From: Porticoccus sp033791605
GTDB taxonomy: Bacteria > Pseudomonadota > Gammaproteobacteria > Pseudomonadales > Porticoccaceae
Assembly (NCBI GenBank): GCA_033791605.1
Contig: JASJGJ010000081.1
Span: 6,298 to 70,297 of the forward strand
Direction of reading: 5' to 3'
DNA: 64,000 nt
In this document: positions 44,346 through 53,490 of the stretch, piece by piece
Position numbering within the stretch: position 1 is the first letter of the stretch
Layout: the number at the start of each line of letters is the position of its first letter
The notes under the pieces: model-generated
Told to the model about the DNA's origin: nothing
Databases searched by the model: none
Seen by the model: the letters and a program-made list of their open reading frames with translations, nothing else
Program-made: the position numbers and the translations under genes

Positions 44346-45406
44346 TGCCTAGGGTGCTGGTTGTTAAAACGTCATCCCTTGGTGATGTGATTCATACGCT
44401 GCCCGCGCTGACAGACGCTGTTCGTGCTGTTCCTGGTGTAGTATTTGATTGGGTCGTAGAGCAGGGTTTTTCCGAGGTGCCCAGTTGGCACCCTGCGGTT
44501 GATCGAGTGATACCTGTTGCTGTGAGACGTTGGCGTAAACATCCTCTTCAAGCTCGGTTGTCTGGTGAGTGGGCCGAATTTAAGGAACAAGTGGGTTGTT
44601 ATCAGTACGATGCCGTTATTGATGCTCAGGGTTTATTGAAAAGTGCCTGGCTATCCCGGTATGCGAAGGGTGAGCGCTTTGGACTTGATAAGTACTCTGC
44701 ACGTGAGCCTTTGGCGTCACATTTTTATCAACACCCCATCAATGTGCCCAAGGGGCAGCATGCAGTTGAAAGGGTGCGTCAGTTATTTTCTCAAACATTG
44801 GGGTATTCGTTAAGTGATCAGCTAGGCGAGTACAGTCTCGCTTTTAAATCTGATCGACAAAAGTCAGTGGTGTTGTTGCACGGTACGACATGGGCATCGA
44901 AGCATTGGCCTGAAGCGTCATGGGTTGAGTTAGGCTCTTTGTTGCGCGAGGCTGGATATCGAGTGCAATTGCCTTGGGGTGATGAGACGGAGAAGTCTCG
45001 AGCAGAACGTATCGCCGAGCAGTCTGGTGCCGAGGTGCTGCCTAAAATGTCTCTCACTGAGTTGGCGTCATTGTTGTCGGCATCAGCAGGTTGTATTTCG
45101 GTTGATACGGGTCTTGGCCATTTGGCGGCCGCTGTTGATACGCCGACATTGGCTTTGTTCGGCCCGACTAACGCTGCACTTACGGGGTTTTATGGTGTGA
45201 ACCAGAAAAGCTTGCAGTCGACATTTCATTGCGCGCCCTGTTTGTCTCGAACCTGTCGATATCAGCTGGCGCCGGAAGGATTTTCCCCCTGTTTTGATGA
45301 ACTGTCGGCAAGCAAAGTGTTTAGTGTTTTTGCTCAATTAATCACAGACGCCGTGGGTTCAGATGAGCGTGTCACTAAATGCTGCACAAAGGATGACTGC
45401 GAGTGA
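44345..45406 (+). CDS. waaC: ADP-heptose:LPS heptosyltransferase I
   Basis: WaaC adds the first heptose to Kdo in the LPS inner core. The 353 residues have the GT9 pattern: VLVVKTSSLGDVIHTLPALTDA, HGTTWASKHWPEASWVELG, SVDTGLGHLAAAVDTPTLALFGPTNAALTGFYG and CAPCLSRTCRY. Its start overlaps the waaF stop by one base, and its end overlaps the waaG start by four (GTGA), showing tight translational coupling across the operon. Confidence 0.95.
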   Translation: MPRVLVVKTSSLGDVIHTLPALTDAVRAVPGVVFDWVVEQGFSEVPSWHPAVDRVIPVAVRRWRKHPLQARLSGEWAEFKEQVGCYQYDAVIDAQGLLKSAWLSRYAKGERFGLDKYSAREPLASHFYQHPINVPKGQHAVERVRQLFSQTLGYSLSDQLGEYSLAFKSDRQKSVVLLHGTTWASKHWPEASWVELGSLLREAGYRVQLPWGDETEKSRAERIAEQSGAEVLPKMSLTELASLLSASAGCISVDTGLGHLAAAVDTPTLALFGPTNAALTGFYGVNQKSLQSTFHCAPCLSRTCRYQLAPEGFSPCFDELSASKVFSVFAQLITDAVGSDERVTKCCTKDDCE

Positions 45407-46557
45407 AGTTAGCATTTTGTTTATACAAATATTTTCCTTTTGGGGGAATGCAGCGCAACTTTCTTAAGATCGCCAGTGAATGTCATCGCCGAGGACATCA
45501 GGTTGTGGTGTATACGCTGAGCTGGCAGGGTGAGCCTCCGGACTGGTTGGAGGTTGTACTTGTACCTGTGACAGCAATGACTGCGCCAAAAAAATATCGA
45601 AAATTTTCTCGCTGGCTTGAGCAGAACTTAGAACGCAATACGGTGGATGTGGTTGTGGGGTTTAATAAAATGCCTAGGCTCGATGTCTACTACTGCGGTG
45701 ACCCGTGTTTTGAGTACAAGTCTCTTCATTTACGCCGTTGGTGGTATCGCTTTACTGGTCGTTATCGTCACTTTGCTAAATACGAAAAGGCCGTATTTGG
45801 CCGTGGTCAGAAAGTGGATATTCTTATGTTTTCTCCTGTACAGGAAGCGTTATTTCAACGATTTTATAGTACTGAGAGCTCTCGCGTGACAATGTTGCCG
45901 CCAGGTATCAGCCGTGATCGCTGTGCTCCCGAGAATGCCGATGATGTTCGTGAGGATTTCCGGCGAGAATTTGAGTTGGATGGCCATGATCTTTTACTGT
46001 TGCAAATAGGCTCTGGTTTTCGTACCAAGGGTCTCGATCGCACGTTACGAGGGATCGCGGCATTGCCATCTGAGTTGCAAAGCCGAACAAAACTTTATGT
46101 GATTGGGCAGGATGATCCGGCAGAATTTAAATCATTGGCGAAGAGTCTAGGTGTGGATCATCGGGTCACCTTTTTCTCCGGGCGTGATGACGTTCCACGG
46201 TTTTTACAAGGTGCAGATTTACTGATACACCCATCCTATGCCGAGAACACTGGAGGGGTAATACTCGAAGCTGTCGTGGCGGGCTTGCCAGTTCTGGTTA
46301 CGGATGTCTGTGGTTATGCGCACTATGTGGAAGAGGCAAACGCGGGGGAGTTGATAGTGTCGCCCTATAGCCAGCAGGCATTTGATCGTAAGCTAGAGAA
46401 AATGTTGCTGGAAGATAAAGCGAAATGGCGTGAAAATGGCCTCAATTTTTCGAAACATGCAGATATCTACAATATGCCGATAAAAGCTGCCGATGTGATT
46501 GAGCAGGTACTTGAAAGAAAAAACCGCACTAGCAGTGCTTTGGGTAAGTCCGAATGA
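45403..46557 (+). CDS. waaG: LPS core glycosyltransferase WaaG
   Basis: WaaG is a GT4 enzyme that adds the first outer-core hexose (glucose in E. coli, a galactosamine in Pseudomonas) to heptose II. The 384-residue product opens KLAFCLYKYFPFGGMQRNFLKIA and has the GT4 donor-binding E-x7-E region in HPSYAENTGGVILEAVVAGLPVLVTD. The start is GTG at 45403, overlapping waaC by four bases; it overlaps waaP by four at its end. The sugar donor here is not determinable from sequence. Confidence 0.93.
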   Translation: MKLAFCLYKYFPFGGMQRNFLKIASECHRRGHQVVVYTLSWQGEPPDWLEVVLVPVTAMTAPKKYRKFSRWLEQNLERNTVDVVVGFNKMPRLDVYYCGDPCFEYKSLHLRRWWYRFTGRYRHFAKYEKAVFGRGQKVDILMFSPVQEALFQRFYSTESSRVTMLPPGISRDRCAPENADDVREDFRREFELDGHDLLLLQIGSGFRTKGLDRTLRGIAALPSELQSRTKLYVIGQDDPAEFKSLAKSLGVDHRVTFFSGRDDVPRFLQGADLLIHPSYAENTGGVILEAVVAGLPVLVTDVCGYAHYVEEANAGELIVSPYSQQAFDRKLEKMLLEDKAKWRENGLNFSKHADIYNMPIKAADVIEQVLERKNRTSSALGKSE

Positions 46558-47369
46558 AGTTATTTTTGGCCGAGCCTTTTGCGTCAAAGTGGGGACATAG
46601 TGATCCTTTTGAGGCGGCTTTTTCACTGACAGGTGAAACCTATCGGGATATGGGGGATCGATGCACAACGCGTTTTGTGTTTGACGGCAAGCCCTATTTT
46701 GTCAAAACCCATGCGGGTGTTGGTGTGGGCGAAATTCTGAAAAATTTGCTTTATCTGCGTATGCCTGTACTCGGGGCTGAAAATGAATATGAGGCCATTG
46801 GTCGGCTCAATGAGCTGGGTGTGGAAACTATGACGGCGGCAGCTTTTGGCCGCGACGGTTGGAATCCGGCCAGTGAGAAGTCTTTTTTGATTACTGAGGC
46901 TTTGGAGCCCACTGAACCATTGGATGAATACTGTAGTCCTGAGGTGTTATCCGCGATGGGTGTGTCTGAGCGACGCTCATTAGTTAGGCGGTTGGCAAAA
47001 ATTTCCCGTACGCTGCATGACAGCGGTGTTAATCATCGTGATTATTATCTCTGCCACTTCTTACTCGATACATCTGATCGTTATAATGATGTGGCTGTGT
47101 CCGAACGGCCAATTTATTTGATTGATTTGCATCGGGTACAACTCCGAAAACGAACCCCTAGACGCTGGCGGCATAAGGATTTGTCGGCGCTGTATTACTC
47201 GGCACGGCGCGTTGGGTTTGATCGGCGTGATGTGCTCTGTTTTATTCGAGAATATAAAGAGCAACCGTTACGTAAAGCGCTCGACGAAGGCCGAGGTTTT
47301 TGGCAGTCAGCTGCTATTGGTGCCGACAAACTTCATGCTAAGGGTATTCGTAAGGGGTACCACCGTTAA
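46554..47369 (+). CDS. waaP: LPS core heptose I kinase
   Basis: WaaP phosphorylates heptose I of the inner core, which stabilises the outer membrane. The 271-residue product has the kinase-like signatures CTTRFVFDGKPYFVKTHAGVGVGEILKNLL and the catalytic loop HDSGVNHRDYYLCHFLL followed by YLIDLHRVQLR (catalytic and metal-binding aspartates). Overlaps waaG by four bases. Family members are essential in Pseudomonas aeruginosa; essentiality here is not shown. Confidence 0.95.
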   Translation: MKLFLAEPFASKWGHSDPFEAAFSLTGETYRDMGDRCTTRFVFDGKPYFVKTHAGVGVGEILKNLLYLRMPVLGAENEYEAIGRLNELGVETMTAAAFGRDGWNPASEKSFLITEALEPTEPLDEYCSPEVLSAMGVSERRSLVRRLAKISRTLHDSGVNHRDYYLCHFLLDTSDRYNDVAVSERPIYLIDLHRVQLRKRTPRRWRHKDLSALYYSARRVGFDRRDVLCFIREYKEQPLRKALDEGRGFWQSAAIGADKLHAKGIRKGYHR

Positions 47370-47429
47370 TGTTGCGTACTGATACTGAAAGTCATGACGT
47401 TATAAGGTCTGCCGCAAGGAGAGCTTGGG

Positions 47430-48842
47430 GTGGCTGAACAATTATCTCTACAGGATCTTCGGCGTGCTGAAACAATACCGTTCATACCTTTTCAATTAGA
47501 GGTTCCAGGAAAAGAGCCCCTGGTGTGTGAAGAGGTTTATCGGCATTTGCCCGGTAAACGCTTGGCGTTCCGGGCACACTGGGCTGGCGCAAAGGTATTG
47601 GTAAAGTTATTTTTTGAGCGTAAATATCTTGACCGTGAGCGAGCGGGTCTGGAAGCGATCATTGAGGCTGGGGTTCCTTGTCCGCAAGAGGTCTGGAGTT
47701 TAGTGGATGAAGGGGGTGGTTATTTTCTTGCGACTGAGTTTTTGGACGATGCTGCGACAATACAGGATTGTTATAAAGGGTTGTCCCTGCAACAAATAAA
47801 ACCTCTACTACGTGATGCTCTTTGTCTGATTGGTCAGTTGCATCGGTCAGGCAGTATGCAGGCGGATATCCACTTGGATAATTTTTTGTTGAGTAGGGGG
47901 AAGCTTTTTGTTATCGATGGTGGTGGTGTTGAGCCCCTAGATTCTCCGCTGGATAATTTGGCACTGTTCTTTGCGCAGATGATTCCTGACTATGATGACT
48001 TGGTGTCAGGTGTAATTGATTCTTATGGTGAGGGCGCGCCTTCGGTGGAGAATTTGCTCCCTGCAATCATTCGGATGCGGGAGCAGCGGATAAAAAATTA
48101 CCTAGCTAAAACCACACGCTCTTGTACGCAGTTTAAAGTGACAAAAACACCCCATTTTTTTGTTGCTATTGAGAGGAGCTTCGAGAGCGAAAGATTAAGC
48201 CGGATAATGCGGGAGCCCGAAGTAGCTCTTGGACAAGCTCAATTTCTTAAGCGTGGTAATACCTCTACGGTTGTGAAGATTAAGGGTAGTGCCGATGACT
48301 GGGTATTAAAGCGTTATAACATTAAAAATTTTTGGCACGGATTAAGCCGTTGTTTTCGGCCAAGCCGAGCTTGGGTTTCCTGGAAAAGTGCCCATCGGTT
48401 AGAATTGCTGGGTATTGCTACGCCGAAGCCGGTTGCCATACGTGAAAATCGCAGCGGGCCGTTGCGCCGTGAAGCGTATTTGATCACAGAATGTGTGGAA
48501 GGTTATGACCTTCAAACGTGGTTGCTGAAATCAAAGGATGTACAGGTGCCTGAGTGGTTGGACCACCAGGTGTGCCGCTTGTTTGATATTCTTTGGATTA
48601 GTCGGGTCAGTCACGGTGATATGAAAGCGACGAACTTTATCGTGACAGGTGAGACGCTTCAGGTGATTGATCTGGATGCCGTGAAATGGCATGGCTCCAA
48701 TAAGCCCTTTATAAAAGCCTATGGTGGTGACTTGCAGCGGTTTATGGATAACTGGCAAGGCAATACTTGGTTGCATTTTGAACAATTGCTGCGTCCCCTA
48801 GCAGAACGGGCTGACGTTAGCCTCAAAAATAAGAAAGTTTAA
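47430..48842 (+). CDS. Double-domain LPS kinase (InaA-like family)
   Basis: The 470 residues contain two kinase-like halves. The first ends in SMQADIHLDNFLLSRGKLFVIDGGGVEPL (about 145-175), with a catalytic-loop pattern D-x4-N and a DxG-like metal motif. The second has RVSHGDMKATNFIVTGETLQVIDLDAVKWHG (about 392-422), with HGD-x4-N and D-x-D. Pseudomonas has comparable inaA-type genes at this spot between waaP and the carbamoyltransferase. Each half probably phosphorylates a core sugar, but targets are unknown. Start is GTG at 47430, after AAGGAG. The stop is duplicated by a 23-base repeat. Confidence 0.85.
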   Translation: MAEQLSLQDLRRAETIPFIPFQLEVPGKEPLVCEEVYRHLPGKRLAFRAHWAGAKVLVKLFFERKYLDRERAGLEAIIEAGVPCPQEVWSLVDEGGGYFLATEFLDDAATIQDCYKGLSLQQIKPLLRDALCLIGQLHRSGSMQADIHLDNFLLSRGKLFVIDGGGVEPLDSPLDNLALFFAQMIPDYDDLVSGVIDSYGEGAPSVENLLPAIIRMREQRIKNYLAKTTRSCTQFKVTKTPHFFVAIERSFESERLSRIMREPEVALGQAQFLKRGNTSTVVKIKGSADDWVLKRYNIKNFWHGLSRCFRPSRAWVSWKSAHRLELLGIATPKPVAIRENRSGPLRREAYLITECVEGYDLQTWLLKSKDVQVPEWLDHQVCRLFDILWISRVSHGDMKATNFIVTGETLQVIDLDAVKWHGSNKPFIKAYGGDLQRFMDNWQGNTWLHFEQLLRPLAERADVSLKNKKV

Positions 48843-48873
48843 TTGTGTTTAATAAGAAGGTTTAACTGTGTCT
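48828..48873 (+). repeat. Tandem 23-base duplication at the kinase/carbamoyltransferase junction
   Basis: Copy one (48828-48850) and copy two (48851-48873) match at 20 of 23 positions. Copy one encodes the end of the double kinase, NKKV and stop. Copy two repeats the same codons and stop, and supplies AAGAAGG just before the GTG start at 48868, while copy one has AAGAAAG before an equivalent GTG. Confidence 0.8.
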
Positions 48874-50598
48874 ACAATTGTTCTTGGTATCTCCGGTGCA
48901 TTAAATCACGACTCATCGGCAGCGTTGTATATTGATGAGAAGCTAGTAGCAGCAGCAGAAGAAGAGCGCTTTATCCGTGATAAGCATGCCAAAGGGAAAA
49001 TGCCCTTTAATGCGGCAAAATTCTGCCTTGAGTATGCCGGGATAAAACCGGAAGCCGTTGATGTGGTTGCGGTACCGTTTGCCCCTATCTCTATTTTTTC
49101 AAAAGCCCGCTGGCACTTTGCCAAACGATACTGGTATGCACCGGACCGCGCTTTGGATGCGCTATTGAATGGTAATCGCCGTTATCGCCGTTATCGTGAC
49201 CGAGTGTTTAGCTTGTTGCGTGACTTGGGTATTGATCCTAAGAAGGTAGATTTTGAGCCTGTAGAACATCACTTGGCTCATGCTTCCAGTGCTTATCATC
49301 TGAGTGGTTTTAAGGAAAAAACGGCCATTATGGGCGTAGATGGCAAGGGAGAATATGCGACTACGTTCTTCGGTTATGGAGAGAACGGCAAAATTCATAA
49401 AATTAAAGAGTTTTACGATCCTGACTCTTTGGGTGGTCTTTATGGCGCCATTACGGAATATCTTGGTTTCGAGATGTTGGATGGCGAATATAAGGTCATG
49501 GGTATGGCGCCCTATGGTGATGCCACCAAATATGATTTTTCTCGACTCATAGATTTTGATGGTAAGAATTTTCAAGTAAACACCAAGCTAGTAAATACCG
49601 TGGGTATGAGACGGTATAAACAGGATGGGGTGGGGTTCTATTTCAGCCCTAAACTGATTGACTGGCTTGGCCCAAAGCGTGATGGTGATATTGCCGATGA
49701 ACCTTACATCGACTATGCCGCGACTATTCAGGCCTTATTTGAAGAGGTCGTTTTAAAGCTGATGGATCACTACCTAGGCGATATTATTAAAGAAACGGGT
49801 AAGATTGCTTTTTCGGGCGGTGGGGCGCTTAACGTTAAGCTGAATCAGAAGATCATTGCTCGCGATGAAGTTAAAGAATTGTATGTTCAGCCGGCATCAG
49901 GTGATGCCGGCACTGCTGTTGGTGCTGCCTCTTATGTGTTGATGAAGCGAGGTATTCAGCCAGAAAAAATGGAGCACGTTTATTTGGGGCCTAAATTCTC
50001 GAATGAAGAGTGTATTCGAGCCTGTGAGGAGCATAAAGAAAAGCCATCCTATGAACTGATCGATCAAGTGCCTCAGCGAATTTCTAAACTTCTCGTGGAA
50101 GGTAACCCCGTTGCTTGGTTCCAGGGGCGTATGGAGTTTGGCCCGCGAGCATTAGGTGGTCGTTCAATTATCGGTTGCCCTAGTGCGCCAGGTGTAGCAA
50201 ATCGAATCAATGAACAAATTAAATTCCGTGAGCGTTGGAGGCCTTTTTGTCCTAGCATGCTCGATCGTGTCGCACCTAAAATGTTTAAGAATGATCACCC
50301 CGCACCTTTTATGACATTCACTTTTGAAGTGAATGAGGAGTGGAAAACAAGGGTACCGGAAGTGGTGCACGAAGATGGTACGGCTCGTGCGCAAGCACTG
50401 AAAAAAGAATTTAATCCGCGTTATTACGAGTTGATGGAAGAAATGGAAAAGCTTACGGGGAATGGCGTGGTGCTAAATACCTCGCTAAATCGCCGCGGTG
50501 AACCAATGATCTGTTCGCCTGAGGATGCGTTGAATATGTTTTTTGGGTCGGATTTGCAGTATTTGATAATGGAAGATGTATTGGTGGTGAAGAAGTAG
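48868..50598 (+). CDS. Carbamoyltransferase (NodU/CmcH family), LPS core type
   Basis: These enzymes transfer a carbamoyl group from carbamoyl phosphate via carbamoyl-AMP to a sugar hydroxyl. The 576 residues have the Kae1-like N-terminal half with GISGALNHDSSAALY, EEERF and the metal-binding HHLAHASSAYH (H134, H135, H138), the IAFSGGGALNVKLN and SGDAGTAVGAA segments, and the C-terminal YrdC-type half with GRMEFGPRALGGRSIIGCP and ERWRPFCPSML. In Pseudomonas the equivalent gene carbamoylates heptose II. Start GTG at 48868 with AAGAAGG. Confidence 0.92.
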   Translation: MSTIVLGISGALNHDSSAALYIDEKLVAAAEEERFIRDKHAKGKMPFNAAKFCLEYAGIKPEAVDVVAVPFAPISIFSKARWHFAKRYWYAPDRALDALLNGNRRYRRYRDRVFSLLRDLGIDPKKVDFEPVEHHLAHASSAYHLSGFKEKTAIMGVDGKGEYATTFFGYGENGKIHKIKEFYDPDSLGGLYGAITEYLGFEMLDGEYKVMGMAPYGDATKYDFSRLIDFDGKNFQVNTKLVNTVGMRRYKQDGVGFYFSPKLIDWLGPKRDGDIADEPYIDYAATIQALFEEVVLKLMDHYLGDIIKETGKIAFSGGGALNVKLNQKIIARDEVKELYVQPASGDAGTAVGAASYVLMKRGIQPEKMEHVYLGPKFSNEECIRACEEHKEKPSYELIDQVPQRISKLLVEGNPVAWFQGRMEFGPRALGGRSIIGCPSAPGVANRINEQIKFRERWRPFCPSMLDRVAPKMFKNDHPAPFMTFTFEVNEEWKTRVPEVVHEDGTARAQALKKEFNPRYYELMEEMEKLTGNGVVLNTSLNRRGEPMICSPEDALNMFFGSDLQYLIMEDVLVVKK

Positions 50599-50705
50599 GG
50601 TGATATAAAAAATTATTGATACAGCAAAAAAGGATAGTAAAAGGATTAGGTGAGAGCGAGTTTGCTAGGGTTGTTGTTTGAAATTATAAAAATAAGGCAA
50701 TAAAT

Positions 50706-51356
50706 ATGGCAATGGTAGATGAAGAACTTATTAAAAATTATCAAAAAATACATGCATCTAAAGATTATGGGTTTACTTCAGTTATTTATAAGGAGCATAT
50801 TCAGGCTTGTATTAATGAGCTAAAACCAAAAAGTATTTTGGAGTTTGGGTGCGGACAAAGTATTTTAATTAGTAATTTGATTTATGATGAAAAATATTAC
50901 CGCTATGATCCCGCTATTCCAGAGTTCTCTGTTATACCCACCGATAAAGCAGATTTTATTATTAATACGGATGTTTTAGAGCACATCCCAGAAAAAGATT
51001 TAGACGATGTTCTCGGTAGAATGAAAAGTATTTCTGAATATGTTTTTTTTAATATAGCAACTAATTATGCTAAAGAAGTTTTGCCAAATGGAGCAAATGC
51101 CCATTGTACTGTTTGGCCGGGTGATCAATGGCTTTTACTAATTAGAAAATATTATCCAGATGCAGAAATTGCATACTATGTTGAAAAGAAAGGCTGTTTG
51201 ATTATTACTTGGAAATCTCCAGGTACAAAGCAGCTTGTCCATGATATTGAGTTATTGAAAGTTAAGGCTAATACAAAAGTTGACCATGTTTTTAAAAAAA
51301 TTGAACGTCGATTGAGACGAATAAGAAATTATATTCTTGGAAGAAATCGCACCTAA
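50706..51356 (+). CDS. SAM-dependent methyltransferase, variable LPS region
   Basis: The 216-residue product has a class I methyltransferase fold: motif I SILEFGCGQSILIS (about 41-54), the acidic DFIINTDVLEHIPEKDLDDVL segment (post-I to motif IV), and a C-terminal VWPGDQWLLLIRKYYPDAEI. The gene is AT-rich compared with the conserved waa genes, as usual for variable LPS loci. Target is unknown; methylation of a core or O-chain sugar is inferred from location. AAGGC precedes the ATG at 50706, and an ATG at 50712 is also possible. Confidence 0.72.
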   Translation: MAMVDEELIKNYQKIHASKDYGFTSVIYKEHIQACINELKPKSILEFGCGQSILISNLIYDEKYYRYDPAIPEFSVIPTDKADFIINTDVLEHIPEKDLDDVLGRMKSISEYVFFNIATNYAKEVLPNGANAHCTVWPGDQWLLLIRKYYPDAEIAYYVEKKGCLIITWKSPGTKQLVHDIELLKVKANTKVDHVFKKIERRLRRIRNYILGRNRT

Positions 51357-51664
51357 AATTAGAGTGTAAAAAAGTTGGTTATACTCGTTAGTTTAGAACG
51401 AACTATATAGTGAACAGTCAAGTAACTAGAGTGTCTCGTAGGATTGTATCGAGAGAAGATTTATTGGAAAGAGTGTTGTTTTCTTTTTGCAGGTAAATAT
51501 AAAGTGTTTGTATGCAATGGTGAAAAAGTAAATAGAGAGTTATTTCAGTTTGGTTGAGGTTTTTTATGTGTGGTTAAGTTGAATTTTTTTGATCTTTGGT
51601 AAATAAAAAATTGTTATTTTAGGCTAGTTTAAGCGTCTGTTGTTAATCTGTGGTGGAGAATTTT
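51357..51664. other. AT-rich non-coding gap before the second carbamoyltransferase
   Basis: This 308-base gap has many stop codons in every frame. The longest stop-free stretch I could read, 51392-51493, would give about 34 codons and shows no family I recognise. It may be promoter sequence for the next gene or a decayed gene; I cannot decide. Confidence 0.4.
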
Positions 51665-53395
51665 ATGTATATCTTAGGAGTACATACGGGTCATGACGCT
51701 GGCGCATGTCTGTTTAGCGATTTGGAGCTGATTGCTTTTTGTAAAGAAGAGCGCGTTTCCCGAGTTAAAAATGACGGAGGTTTTTTTGATCTTTTGTCAG
51801 TTGATGAGGTGCTAAGGATTGCCGGCATATCAAGAAAGCAGCTTGATGCAGTTGCATTTACGCGAATGGGTTTTCCTTTGGAGTGCTTTCGGCAGACGAG
51901 CAAGCCTATTAAGGACTTTGTTAGGCAAGCCTTGGGAAAAAAACGTTCTAGGTTGTTGGCAAGTGAAATGCGGAAGCAATGCGTCTGGCATGAAGAAAAA
52001 ATTCTTAAATATTCTGTTGTAAGAAAAATTATGGGTTTGCGGGAAGATTGTGAGATTTCTTTTAGTAATCATCACTATGCCCATATATTAGGCTCTTTCA
52101 AATATACAGATTGGGGTGAGGCTAGTCTTTATATTAGCTGTGACGGCGGTGGAGATGGTGCGCACTATTCTGCATATTATTACGATGGACAGTCGTTAGA
52201 GCGCCTGTATGGCGGGAATGAAACTTTGGAGCTTGAGCAGCAAAATGCTGGAGCATCGATTGGCCTAGCTTATGCGTATGCTACGAAATATACCGGGTTT
52301 CAGCCTAACCGTCATGAGGGTAAGCTGACAGGTTTAGCTGCCTTTGGCACGCCTATAGTGGCCAATAAAATTGTAGAAGCTATAGGGGTAACCGATAAGG
52401 GAGGATTTGATTCAAGCATTAAAAGTGGTGGCGATCTAAAGCATTTTTTAGATGACTTATTTGAGGGGTTGAGTAGAGAGGATGTGGCCGCATCTATACA
52501 AGTGGCCTCAGAAAGAATTGTTGTAAATTGGGTTAAGCAGCTGCTGTCTATGAGGCCGGTAAAATATGTTGGTTTAAGTGGCGGCGTTTTTTCTAATGTT
52601 AAATTAAATCAGTGTGTTGCTGAGCTGGAGGGTGTTCGCGAAGTATTTATCTTTCCTGCAATGGGGGATGAGGGGCTGCCAGTTGGAAACTGTGTCGATT
52701 ATCTTATAAATAAATATGGCCTTAATAATATTGGCCGGGAGCGACTGGGGAACGTTTATTTGGGTTGGAAGTACAAACCTCAGGATTTGATGTGTATGGC
52801 AGAAGAACAGGGCTTTAAAATAGAAAAAAGTGCTAACGTTTCAAGAATGGCATCACAAGAATTAGCTAATGGAAAAGTGGGGGCGGTTTTTTTCTCTGCT
52901 ATGGAGATGGGGCCTCGCGCATTAGGGGCAAGAAGTATCCTTGCCAGCCCAGAAAAAAGAGACATTAATGATAGTATTAATGCGCGATTAGAGCGTACCG
53001 AGTTTATGCCATTTGCTCCCTATGTATTACCTGAAGATGCGGCTGATGTTTTCGGTATAGACGATACAAATCGGTATGCCTGTAAGTTTATGACAATAAC
53101 TACTCGTGTGAATGAAAAATATAGAAATCAAATAGCAGCAGTTGTTCATGTGGATGGCACAGCTAGGCCGCAGATTATTGAAAGAGAAGATAACTGGCTC
53201 TATTACGACATTTTAAAAGATTTTAAAGAACTGACTGGTATTCCATGCTTGGTTAATACGAGCTTCAATGCCCATGAAGAGCCGATCATAAACACCCCAA
53301 ATGAGGCTTTGAGAGCACTGAAAGACAACCGTGTAGACTTTCTGGTTTGTGAGCAAGGACTGGTGTATTGGGGCGATACAGCAGGTGCGGCTTAA
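51665..53395 (+). CDS. Second carbamoyltransferase (NodU/CmcH family)
   Basis: The 576-residue product has the same two-domain layout as the gene at 48868 but is clearly different in sequence: GVHTGHDAGACLF, CKEERVSRVK, SNHHYAHILGSF (H136, H137, H140), YVGLSGGVFSNVKLNQ, PAMGDEGLPVGN, and the C-terminal AMEMGPRALGARSILASP and TEFMPFAPYVL. Both halves look intact, so it is probably active. It sits in the AT-rich variable stretch and is likely to carbamoylate an outer-core or O-chain sugar (inference). ATG at 51665 follows GGTGGAGA; a start at 51650 would bury that site. Confidence 0.9.
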   Translation: MYILGVHTGHDAGACLFSDLELIAFCKEERVSRVKNDGGFFDLLSVDEVLRIAGISRKQLDAVAFTRMGFPLECFRQTSKPIKDFVRQALGKKRSRLLASEMRKQCVWHEEKILKYSVVRKIMGLREDCEISFSNHHYAHILGSFKYTDWGEASLYISCDGGGDGAHYSAYYYDGQSLERLYGGNETLELEQQNAGASIGLAYAYATKYTGFQPNRHEGKLTGLAAFGTPIVANKIVEAIGVTDKGGFDSSIKSGGDLKHFLDDLFEGLSREDVAASIQVASERIVVNWVKQLLSMRPVKYVGLSGGVFSNVKLNQCVAELEGVREVFIFPAMGDEGLPVGNCVDYLINKYGLNNIGRERLGNVYLGWKYKPQDLMCMAEEQGFKIEKSANVSRMASQELANGKVGAVFFSAMEMGPRALGARSILASPEKRDINDSINARLERTEFMPFAPYVLPEDAADVFGIDDTNRYACKFMTITTRVNEKYRNQIAAVVHVDGTARPQIIEREDNWLYYDILKDFKELTGIPCLVNTSFNAHEEPIINTPNEALRALKDNRVDFLVCEQGLVYWGDTAGAA

Positions 53396-53490
53396 TCAGT
53401 GTTTATTTTATCGTGCTGCTATTATGTTTTCGATTCTTGGGGGTAGCTTGTAGAATTAACAAATAAAGAATAATAGGGATTTTTTGTACT

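Noticed and set aside
51392..51493. Stop-free stretch of about 34 codons (SRREIV-like, ending SFCR) in the gap before the second carbamoyltransferase
   Set aside because: No recognisable family and no clear start; kept only as part of the gap description.
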